Shown: positions 1-4,839 of the stretch, in pieces | Layout: the number at the start of each line of letters is the position of its first letter | Numbering within the stretch: position 1 is the stretch's first letter | Source of the DNA: Vampirovibrionales bacterium | Lineage (GTDB): Bacteria > Cyanobacteriota > Vampirovibrionia > Vampirovibrionales > JAJTHC01 | DNA: 5,301 bases | NCBI GenBank assembly: GCA_021299615.1 | Contig: JAJTHC010000116.1 | Location: forward strand, 1 to 5,301 | Reading direction: 5' to 3' | Made by a program: the position numbers and the translations under genes | The notes under the pieces: model-generated | The model's input: the letters and a program-made list of their open reading frames with translations, nothing else | Database searches by the model: none | Told to the model about the DNA's origin: nothing

Positions 1-13
1 CCTCGAACATCTT

Positions 14-39
14 CGCAATCATACACCGCAATCATACAC
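14..39. repeat. 13-bp perfect tandem duplication
   Basis: The 13-mer CGCAATCATACAC occurs twice head to tail (14-26 and 27-39) with no mismatch and no spacer. It lies at the window edge. All three forward frames are open here for at least 13 codons, so it could be the 3' end of an upstream gene or non-coding DNA; the window does not allow a choice. A 13-bp unit would shift the reading frame if it arose inside a gene. Confidence 0.75.
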
Positions 40-100
40 CTAAGGGAAAGGGAGTAAAACCGCTTTCGCAGAGGTTTCTATATTGAAAATACAGACATCG

Positions 101-118
101 TGTAACAATCTTGTTACA
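101..118. promoter_or_regulatory. 18-bp perfect palindrome, operator-like
   Basis: TGTAACAATCTTGTTACA has 8-bp arms around a 2-bp centre. It sits just upstream of the promoter-like sequence at 127-155 and about 125 bp before the 98-residue gene, a common place for a dimeric transcription-factor site. The half-site TGTAACA recurs upstream of the other genes in this window (1760, 4624, 5027). The regulator family cannot be named from the site. As RNA it would be a weak hairpin with a loop too small to fold well, so a DNA site is the better reading. Confidence 0.5.
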
Positions 119-126
119 GTGACGCC

Positions 127-155
127 TTGGCTGGCACAATGTTTGTTTTTATAAT
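127..155 (+). promoter_or_regulatory. Candidate promoter of the 98-residue gene
   Basis: A perfect -10 hexamer TATAAT (150-155) follows TTGGCT (127-132) at 17-bp spacing; the -35 matches TTGACA only in its first three bases. Transcription would start near 162, giving a leader of about 80 nt. Overlapping it, TGGCAC at 132-137 followed 5 bp later by TTGT resembles a sigma-54 -24/-12 site (TGGCAC-N5-TTGC) with the -12 GC changed to GT. The housekeeping reading is preferred. Confidence 0.4.
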
Positions 156-243
156 CCTTTATACTAATACAGACGGAACAATCCCTTGTTCCACTGGAGA
201 TAGACGATAGGCACATAACACACAAACATAGGACAAACACATC

Positions 244-540
244 ATGGCAAATCCAGCACTCCTAATTCCTTCATTTAACTCTAATGTAATTACGCAAGAA
301 ACAAAAGCATTAGAATCTCAAGCTTTACAATTTACACAACCTCGACCATTAGAACAATCACAAACACAGACAGAAAAGCTGTTCCGCAGTGGTTTACAAC
401 CTGTTGCTTATTTAAATCTTGGTATAAGATCTTTTTCTACTCTTCCTCCCTTACCCCAAAAGCCTAATTATTTATTCGTAAATCCTACTGGAAAAACGCC
501 AATGGGTGGACAAGATGGGCAACAAAAAAATCAAAGATAG
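244..540 (+). CDS. Hypothetical protein, 98 aa, Gln/Pro-rich
   Basis: I do not recognise this protein. It starts at ATG 244 with AGGA (230-233) ten bases upstream, and ends at TAG 538-540. The sequence is rich in Gln, Thr, Pro and Leu, has no cysteine, no signal peptide and no membrane segment, and looks mostly disordered. A middle stretch around residues 47-70 (LFRSGLQPVAYLNLGIRSFS) is the most likely to fold, and the tail is Gly/Gln-rich and basic (GGQDGQQKNQR). The gene is visibly more AT-rich than nadB and queE, as is typical of lineage-specific or transferred genes. Support for it being real comes from the upstream promoter-like sequence with palindrome, the usable ribosome binding site and a strong hairpin 25 bp after the stop. 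The function is unknown. Its Pro-rich style loosely recalls the partial gene at the right edge, but no alignment was found by eye. Confidence 0.6.
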   Translation: MANPALLIPSFNSNVITQETKALESQALQFTQPRPLEQSQTQTEKLFRSGLQPVAYLNLGIRSFSTLPPLPQKPNYLFVNPTGKTPMGGQDGQQKNQR

Positions 541-564
541 GTTTGATTTTTCTTGACTATAAAA

Positions 565-598
565 TAACCGACTTATAAGGTTTCTTATAAGTCGGTTA
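565..598. terminator. Bidirectional terminator hairpin between convergent genes
   Basis: The arms TAACCGACTTATAAG (565-579) and CTTATAAGTCGGTTA (584-598) form a perfect 15-bp stem with a GTTT loop. It sits between the stop of the 98-residue gene (540) and the stop of the 334-residue gene (607). For the minus-strand gene the stem is followed by ATTTTATAG, a short U-tract. For the plus-strand gene there is no proper U-tract after the stem, only TTTTT at 547-551 before it. It most likely terminates the minus-strand gene and helps to block read-through from the left. Confidence 0.8.
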
Positions 599-606
599 CT
601 GTTTGG

Positions 607-1611
607 TTACTGCTTTGCTGTTGCCTTAGCCTCTTCAGCACGGACTTCTGCTTGGGCTTTATCCGCTTCAGTTCGTACCTTAATTGCTTCTGCAGATGCT
701 CTATCCGCTTCCGATTTAGCGATTAAGGCAAGTCCGTCTTTGGAAACAGCATCCGCTTCAGCAACGGTCGCTTCTGTAAGCAATTTATCAGCTTTCGATT
801 GTGCTTCGTTTGCTTCTATCCGTTTCCGATCAGCGGTGGCTTGTGCCGTTGCGGCAGCTACCTTCGTTTCTTCAGGTGCATTAGGTAATGCAGCAAGTGC
901 AGCCGCCGCACGAGCATTACTGTCAGCGTCAGATGCTGCAACAAAGGCTTTGTTAGCCTCAAATTGAGCAAAGTCTGCATCGCTAGCTTTTGTTTGGGCT
1001 AAAGCTTTCGCCGTTTTTGCGGTTTCATCAGCCACTTGAGATTCGCCTGCCTTGACTTTAGCAGAAGCTTCTAACTTATCAGCTTCTGAAAGTAAATAGG
1101 ATGCTTGGGCTTTTTTTAAAGCCAGACGAACTTCAGCATCCGCATCAAAACCTTCACCTAAAATACCTGTTGGCATGACTCCGTCAGAATTAACCCCCTT
1201 GGCAGTACTACTAAGATCCGTATCAATATAACGAACATCCTGCCCATTGGCGTCTTTTAACGTATTAACAGTGAATTTCATATTGTATTCACCATTGTTG
1301 GTATTTTCAGCGATTAATTCGGTGCCATTCCATTTCAAAACAGAACCGTCTTTGGTGGTAAAGGGCTTTTCTTTTTCAAGGGCTTTACCGTTTAAGGTCG
1401 CATTGCCATTATCATCCAAAATCAATTGCTGGTCGCCTAAAAGCATATCGATTTTTTTGGTGACCCAAGGCAGAACACCTCCAGGTTGTTGCCATCCAGG
1501 GATGCTTTTATGTTCCGCATTCAATTGAATGTTCTTGTCTTTCAATAAATTATAAGTGCCTTGCAGGTTAGAAAAAGTTGTTTGGTTAAAACGATTGGTT
1601 GTTAAGCTCAT
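607..1611 (-). CDS. Hypothetical protein, 334 aa: compact N-terminal part plus Ala-rich coiled-coil tail
   Basis: The protein has two parts. Residues about 35-165 look beta-rich and compact (DQQLILDDNGNATLNG, SVLKWNGTELIAEN, MKFTVNTLKDANGQDVRYID) and end with SDGVMPTGILGEGFDADAEV. That ending resembles the close of VWF-D-like or ITIH-like extracellular domains (D-G-V-x-P-T-G-x-L-G-x-x-F-D-x-D); this is a recollection of pattern, not a search. Residues about 166-334 are almost entirely Ala, Glu, Lys, Asp, Ser, Thr and Gln, with recurring SEADKLEA/SEADRASAEA/TEADKAQAEV units. This is a long amphipathic helix or coiled coil, broken once by PNAPEE near 243, in the style of TolA domain II or LEA-like rods. 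There is no cysteine, no signal peptide and no membrane segment. ATG at 1611 has GGGGAT (1622-1627) ten bases upstream and AGAGAGG slightly further. The function is unknown; a structural or adhesive filament protein exported by a route without a classical signal is a guess. Upstream DNA carries repeat module A pointing at this gene. Confidence 0.85.
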   Translation of the reverse strand: MSLTTNRFNQTTFSNLQGTYNLLKDKNIQLNAEHKSIPGWQQPGGVLPWVTKKIDMLLGDQQLILDDNGNATLNGKALEKEKPFTTKDGSVLKWNGTELIAENTNNGEYNMKFTVNTLKDANGQDVRYIDTDLSSTAKGVNSDGVMPTGILGEGFDADAEVRLALKKAQASYLLSEADKLEASAKVKAGESQVADETAKTAKALAQTKASDADFAQFEANKAFVAASDADSNARAAAALAALPNAPEETKVAAATAQATADRKRIEANEAQSKADKLLTEATVAEADAVSKDGLALIAKSEADRASAEAIKVRTEADKAQAEVRAEEAKATAKQ

Positions 1612-1759
1612 ATGTAATCAAATCCCCGTGCCTCTCTTAAAACCTACTCAGAAAGCCATCTTTTTTAGTCTGTCACTTTAAAGAATGGCTAAAATGTCCT
1701 TGAAAATAGGATCATTTCCCCAAATAATAAACAAAACGCCGTGCTTTAATTTGAACTAT

Positions 1760-1776
1760 TGTAACATTTTGTTGCA
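1760..1776. promoter_or_regulatory. Imperfect palindrome TGTAACA-TTT-TGTTGCA, operator-like
   Basis: The 7-bp arms match with one mismatch and extend to 8 bp with the flanking T and A. The left half-site is identical to the one in the 101-118 palindrome, although the spacer differs (3 bp here, 4 there when measured between 7-bp arms). It lies about 150 bp upstream of the 334-residue gene, a similar distance to that of the 101-118 site from its gene. A shared regulator is an inference. Confidence 0.35.
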
Positions 1777-1852
1777 AAATAAGAACCCATTAGGTAGTGT
1801 CGACATTTAGTCAAGAAAGGAGGAATTTCAAGGAAAAACAAACGGCTTTTGA

Positions 1853-1874
1853 GGCGTGTACACAGACATACATA
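1853..1874 (+). repeat. Repeat module B, copy 1 (22 bp)
   Basis: The segment begins GGCGTGTACACAGAC and ends TACATA. It matches 4771-4792 in the same orientation with one difference (A at 1868, G at 4786). It contains the palindrome GTGTACAC. Here it lies 17 bp left of module A. See module A for the combined arrangement. Confidence 0.85.
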
Positions 1875-1891
1875 AGCACATCGAGAACCCG

Positions 1892-1938
1892 AGCGACAAA
1901 GTATAGACACTGTAGGGGAAACTCTTTAAAACACTATA
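1892..1938 (-). repeat. Repeat module A, copy 1 (47 bp, exact inverted copy of 4791-4837)
   Basis: The reverse complement of this segment is identical over all 47 bases to 4791-4837, and identity stops on both sides. On the minus strand it carries TATACT (1900-1905), a good -10-like hexamer without a recognisable -35. The minus-strand reading points towards the 334-residue gene, which starts 281 bp further on. The copy at 4791-4837 points equally at the gene starting at 5144. Exact conservation with no coding content argues for a recent mobile repeat or a selected control element. It was not recognised as the end of a known insertion sequence. Confidence 0.9.
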
Positions 1939-1983
1939 GAACATTTTATATAGAAAGTACTATAAAAACCATCGCACTTTGGA

Positions 1984-2016
1984 AACACCTTTATTTTGTC
2001 AGGTGTTAAGCTTTTT
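1984..2016 (+). terminator. Terminator-like hairpin before the tRNA promoter
   Basis: AACACCT (1984-1990) pairs with AGGTGTT (2001-2007) around a 10-nt loop, and a run of five T follows at 2012-2016. No plus-strand gene is seen upstream, so it would stop either an unseen RNA from the 1780-1980 region or read-through. The stem also forms on the minus strand, where it could terminate transcripts from nadB that cross the tRNA, but the U-tract there is poor. Confidence 0.45.
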
Positions 2017-2030
2017 ACAACAAAAGCCAG

Positions 2031-2059
2031 TTGACCCCGATTTATGTTTCGTCTAAACT
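2031..2059 (+). promoter_or_regulatory. Promoter of tRNA-Leu
   Basis: TTGACC (2031-2036) and TAAACT (2054-2059) are spaced by 17 bp, matching the housekeeping consensus at 5/6 and 4/6. The expected start near 2066 is about 6 bases before the mature tRNA 5' end, which fits a tRNA transcribed alone with a very short leader. Confidence 0.65.
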
Positions 2060-2071
2060 AATAAAACACTT

Positions 2072-2152
2072 GTCGGAGTGGCGGAATGGTAGACGCACAC
2101 GTTTAAGGGGCGTGCGGAGAAATCTGTGGGGGTTCAAGTCCCCCCTTCGACA
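2072..2152 (+). tRNA. tRNA-Leu, anticodon AAG
   Basis: All arms fold. The acceptor stem GTCGGAG (2072-2078) pairs with CTTCGAC (2145-2151), with one G-T pair, and A73 follows at 2152, the usual leucine discriminator. The D stem is GCG/CGC with a 10-nt loop holding GG (2088-2089). The anticodon stem is CACGT/GCGTG with loop TTAAGGG (2103-2109), giving U33, anticodon AAG (2105-2107) and G37. The variable arm is CGGA-GAAA-TCTG, as in class II tRNAs, and the T arm is GGGGG-TTCAAGT-CCCCC. CCA is not encoded, so a CCA-adding enzyme is needed. The anticodon would read CUU directly, and CUC/CUA as well if A34 is deaminated to inosine. Most bacteria use GAG at this place. Anticodon TAA was considered and rejected because shifting the loop destroys the stem. 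The tRNA ends two bases from the converging nadB stop. Confidence 0.93.
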
Positions 2153-2154
2153 TT

Positions 2155-3678
2155 TTATTTGAAGGACAACGACTTTTCTATGATGTGATGGCTTCCACAG
2201 GAATAAGACATTTCTTCAGCATGTTTGACTGCCGTTTCTACTAAAAAGGTAAAGACCTCTTCATCAGGGAAGTCATTTTTTAGCTTTTGTAACTCCGTAT
2301 GTAAGTGTTCATAAGCTCGTTTAGAACGTTGTAAGCCAAGATATTGCCACATGAGACGTTTTACTTGTTTCAAAGAATGGCTGGAATTATTGTATTTTGC
2401 TTGATTAAAGCCAAATGGTGTATTCGGAATAAGTGTTTTATTCAGTACATTGACGACTTGTCTCCCCATTACCACGCATTCGAGCAACGAGTTCGACGCC
2501 AATCGATTCGCCCCATGCAAGCCCGTGCAACTGGCTTCACCAATCGTAAACAAGCCCGAAACGGCAGTTTCGCCTTGCCACGTGGCGTCAATGCCTCCCA
2601 TGCAATAGTGAGCCGCTGGTGCGACAGGCAAAAGATCCGTTGCCATATCGATGCCATAACGCAACGCCGTGCGGTAGATATTCGGGAAGCGATGCTCTAA
2701 AAAGGCTTGACTGCGATGACGCATATCCAAATACACGCATGGATGCTTCGTCTTCAACATCTCAGACGCAATCGCACGAGCCACCACATCTCGAGGTGCC
2801 AACTCCCCTTGCGGATGCACCGCTTCCATGAAGCGTTGACCGTCCGCATTTACGAGCATAGCTCCTTCGCCTCGTAGCGATTCGCTGGCTAGAAAACGCA
2901 CCTGCCCTTCGGTAACAAAGGCGGTGGGGTGAAACTGCACCAAGTGTAAATCCTTGAGCGTTGCCCCTGCTTGATGAGCCAAAAACAAGGCTTGCACGCC
3001 ATCCGTAGCGGTATTGGTGGCATGAAGGTAAAGCCCTGCGTAACCACCTGTCGCCAGCACCACATTCGACGTGTGGATGTATCGCCGTTGGGCGTGTTTG
3101 CTGTCGTAAAGGGTGGCTCCCACAATGGCGTGGTGCTTGCCTTGATGCAAGGCTTCTAAGGCGTGATAAGGCAAAATCTGTATGCTTTTTGTCGCCTTGA
3201 CTCGCTCGATCAACGGCGTGACTATGCCCACGCCTGTTTGATCCCCATTCACGTGCAAGATGCGTCGTTGAGAATGGGCGGCTTCTTGCGTTAAGGCTGG
3301 TACGCCTTCAGGGTCTAAATCAAAAGCCACGCCGTAACGCATCAAGGTTTTAATGGCGTCATTGCCTTCGGCTAAAATCTGACGCACCACAATTTCGTTA
3401 TTATAGCCTGCCCCTGCTTCAAGGGTATCTTGCACATGTTGTTCCAAGGAATCAGGCGTATTCCATTCCACATAAGCCGCAATGCCTCCTTGAGCGTAAG
3501 CAGAATTGGATTCCGTGGCATCTTTCGGCTTAAAGGCGAGCAAGACCTTTAAGCCTGCTTCCGCCGCAGTGAGTGCCGCCGTCAAACCTGCCAAACCCGC
3601 CCCAACCACCAGCACATCGCCATGAAGTTCAGTGTTTAAAGAAGCGTCATACGAAAAGGAAGGGCGACTTGTGGTCAT
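2155..3678 (-). CDS. nadB: L-aspartate oxidase
   Basis: NadB is a cytosolic FAD enzyme that oxidises L-aspartate to iminoaspartate, using oxygen or fumarate, the first step of de novo NAD synthesis; NadA then makes quinolinate. The family signs are all present in order: Rossmann GAGLAG (26-31), SNSAYAQGGIAA (57-68), TQEAAHSQRRILHVNGDQTG (130-149), QFHPTAF (248-254), LRGEGAMLVN (268-277), ELAPRDVVAR (292-301), AHYCMGG (356-362) and GLHGANRLASNSLLECV (386-402). E132, H250, R296 and H357 appear to correspond to the E. coli substrate/catalytic residues Glu121, His244, Arg290 and His351 (placed by motif, not by alignment). At 507 residues it is a little shorter than the usual 520-550. The C-terminal helical domain is divergent: the common R-E-S-R-G-x-H ending appears as SYSCGSHHII (491-500). 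The ATG shares its A with the queE stop (TAATG), and only a weak purine-rich site precedes it, so translational coupling is likely. Confidence 0.97.
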   Translation of the reverse strand: MTTSRPSFSYDASLNTELHGDVLVVGAGLAGLTAALTAAEAGLKVLLAFKPKDATESNSAYAQGGIAAYVEWNTPDSLEQHVQDTLEAGAGYNNEIVVRQILAEGNDAIKTLMRYGVAFDLDPEGVPALTQEAAHSQRRILHVNGDQTGVGIVTPLIERVKATKSIQILPYHALEALHQGKHHAIVGATLYDSKHAQRRYIHTSNVVLATGGYAGLYLHATNTATDGVQALFLAHQAGATLKDLHLVQFHPTAFVTEGQVRFLASESLRGEGAMLVNADGQRFMEAVHPQGELAPRDVVARAIASEMLKTKHPCVYLDMRHRSQAFLEHRFPNIYRTALRYGIDMATDLLPVAPAAHYCMGGIDATWQGETAVSGLFTIGEASCTGLHGANRLASNSLLECVVMGRQVVNVLNKTLIPNTPFGFNQAKYNNSSHSLKQVKRLMWQYLGLQRSKRAYEHLHTELQKLKNDFPDEEVFTFLVETAVKHAEEMSYSCGSHHIIEKSLSFK

Positions 3679-4526
3679 TAAGAAATCTTCATCATTTTAT
3701 GAGTTTGGGGAAGCACTCGAACGGTGCTAAAATGGCGAGCCAAGAAGCCTTGCAAGTTCAGCAAGTGGCTAGGCGTGATATTCAGAACACCGTCTTCCAA
3801 CAAAGACGTTTCAGGTTGCAGATAAATCGGCGTTTGTGTATCGGTAATAATGGATGCCAAATGCGTCAATTCATCCAGCGTGCTGTCGTGATTCACCACC
3901 ACTTTGACAAACAATTCCACATGAGGCGCTTGCGTTGCGGTACGGTAAAAATCGGCGTGTTGTTGCCAGCGTTCCGCTTCTTTCGTGCTAGAAGGAAGCT
4001 TAACATCCATGGAAATGACATCGACAAACTGTAGGACTTTCGCCAAGCTATGCGGTTGCGTTCCGCTGGTTTCTAAGTAGGTTTTCACGCCCAACCGCTG
4101 GATGCGTTCCATCAAGCTTTTGAGATAATACGGATACAACAGGGGTTCTCCGCCTGTGAAGCTCACGCTGTGATGCGGGGCTTGAGCGATTAAGCCTGCG
4201 ATCAACATTTCGGTGTCTTCCACCCGTTGCAAACCTGGTACGGCGACCCATTGGTTAGACCCGGGTTGTGTTTCCACGGCACAATCGCCTCGTGGGGTGG
4301 TCATGGGTGTGTCGCAATAGGCACAATGCAAATGGCAGTGGGCGACTCTTACGAAAACTTGGCGTTCGCCAGCGTGCAAGCCTTCGCCTTGAATGGATGA
4401 AAAGACTTCTTGAATGACGGCTTGGTTGCTTTCCAGCTTAGGAAACGGCACTGTTGATTTTAAAATGCCATGTGGCGGATGCTTTTCCGCATTTTTTTTG
4501 GTTAAGCTTGTGTGATTTGTCATCAT
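3678..4526 (-). CDS. queE: 7-carboxy-7-deazaguanine synthase (radical SAM)
   Basis: QueE converts 6-carboxytetrahydropterin to 7-carboxy-7-deazaguanine with S-adenosylmethionine and a [4Fe-4S] cluster, on the cytosolic route to queuosine and related deazapurines. Numbering from ATG 4526, the substrate-side SIQGEG is at 44-49. The cluster motif C-x3-C-x2-C (CHLHCAYCDT) uses Cys64, 68 and 71. FTGGEPLLYP (123-132) holds the SAM-binding GGEP, and LETSGT (151-156), SMDVKLPS (172-179), QPE (237-239) and the C-terminal RVLPQTHK (270-277) are typical of the family. The length of 282 aa is slightly above usual because of an extra 35-40 residue N-terminal segment. The frame also offers TTG at 4529 and ATG at 4523. 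AAGGTG lies four bases before ATG 4526 and seven before ATG 4523, so either ATG is better than TTG. The gene overlaps nadB by one base and is first in the operon. No QueC, QueD or QueF is in the window, and no preQ1 riboswitch was recognised in the leader. Confidence 0.96.
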   Translation of the reverse strand: MMTNHTSLTKKNAEKHPPHGILKSTVPFPKLESNQAVIQEVFSSIQGEGLHAGERQVFVRVAHCHLHCAYCDTPMTTPRGDCAVETQPGSNQWVAVPGLQRVEDTEMLIAGLIAQAPHHSVSFTGGEPLLYPYYLKSLMERIQRLGVKTYLETSGTQPHSLAKVLQFVDVISMDVKLPSSTKEAERWQQHADFYRTATQAPHVELFVKVVVNHDSTLDELTHLASIITDTQTPIYLQPETSLLEDGVLNITPSHLLNLQGFLARHFSTVRVLPQTHKMMKIS

Positions 4527-4609
4527 CAAACACCTTTTTTATTAAGTTCTTGGTTAAAGCGTGACCTTAATGCTATTAAACACCAAACACAGAAAAAAAT
4601 GTGAATAAG

Positions 4610-4639
4610 ATTATAGACAGCTCTGTTACAGAGAAAACT
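4610..4639 (-). promoter_or_regulatory. queE-nadB promoter with an embedded palindrome
   Basis: On the minus strand TATAAT (4610-4615) is a perfect -10. The -35 position is weak (AGTTTT or GTTTTC at 18 or 17 bp spacing), which suggests dependence on an activator or low strength. Between the two elements lies the perfect 13-nt dyad CTCTGTTACAGAG (4621-4633, 6-bp arms around one base). A repressor bound there would block RNA polymerase. The leader from about 4603 to the start is some 75 nt, with no recognised riboswitch. Confidence 0.55.
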
Positions 4640-4770
4640 TTACCAGAACAGTAAGAACTCCAAAACCCGAGTCACCACGGCTCTTAGAATAGCCTCATAG
4701 CCTGTTTTACAGTGTTTTATAGATAAAATGAGCTATTAGACTATTCTAGGAGCCTAATGTTTTTTGTGAG

Positions 4771-4792
4771 GGCGTGTACACAGACGTACATA
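4771..4792 (+). repeat. Repeat module B, copy 2 (22 bp)
   Basis: Direct copy of 1853-1874 with one difference. The G variant here makes TGTAC-ACAGAC-GTACA a perfect 5-bp hairpin (4776-4791), while the A in copy 1 breaks it. Its last two bases overlap the first two of module A, whereas in copy 1 a 17-bp gap separates them. Confidence 0.85.
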
Positions 4793-4837
4793 TAGTGTTT
4801 TAAAGAGTTTCCCCTACAGTGTCTATACTTTGTCGCT
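4791..4837 (+). repeat. Repeat module A, copy 2 (47 bp)
   Basis: Exact reverse complement of 1892-1938. On the plus strand it begins TATAGTGTTTTAAAGAG and ends TATACTTTGTCGCT; the TATACT (4824-4829) is -10-like, but no good -35 is present at 16-18 bp. It points at the gene starting at 5144, 306 bp downstream, mirroring copy 1 and the 334-residue gene. Confidence 0.9.
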
Positions 4838-4839
4838 AC

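Larger units (their letters stand above)
1612..2071. other. Intergenic region with repeat copy 1 and regulatory signals
   Basis: These 460 bp separate the start of the 334-residue gene (-) from the tRNA-Leu (+). No convincing gene is present: a 70-codon GTG-initiated frame at 1797-2009 runs across the repeats and the terminator-like hairpin. It holds an imperfect palindrome (1760-1776), an orphan AAAGGAGG (1816-1823), repeat modules B (1853-1874) and A (1892-1938), a hairpin with a T-run (1984-2016) and the tRNA promoter (2031-2059). A TATTAT (minus strand, 1724-1729) could be the -10 of the 334-residue gene, but no good -35 was found. Confidence 0.7.

Noticed and set aside
40..240. 66-codon minus-strand frame, Cys-rich with a hydrophobic start
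   Set aside because: It covers the palindrome and the promoter-like sequence of the 98-residue gene, has no clear ribosome site and shows no family pattern.
740..1528. Two plus-strand frames opposite the 334-residue gene, one Ala/Ser-rich
   Set aside because: The Ala/Ser-rich product is the mirror of the Ala-rich rod codons (GCN read from the other strand); the sense frame is longer and has start and terminator signals.
1797..2009. 70-codon plus-strand frame starting with GTG
   Set aside because: It runs across repeat modules B and A and the hairpin at 1984-2007; AAAGGAGG lies inside it and not before its start. Its reading is a by-product of repeat DNA.
2102..2108. Reading the tRNA anticodon as TAA
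   Set aside because: Shifting the loop by one base would put G opposite G and A opposite T-offset positions in the stem; the AAG register keeps five pairs, U33 and G37.
2344..3159. Several open frames on the plus strand and in another minus frame within nadB
   Set aside because: They are shadows of the nadB coding frame, which carries all family motifs.
3573..4251. Plus-strand 153-codon frame and minus 67-codon frame within queE/nadB
   Set aside because: They overlap the well-supported queE and nadB frames and give Arg/His-rich low-complexity products without motifs.
4527..4602. preQ1 riboswitch in the queE leader
   Set aside because: The leader has an A-rich stretch before the ribosome site, but the conserved stem-loop and pseudoknot bases of preQ1 classes could not be placed. 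A covariance-model scan would settle it.
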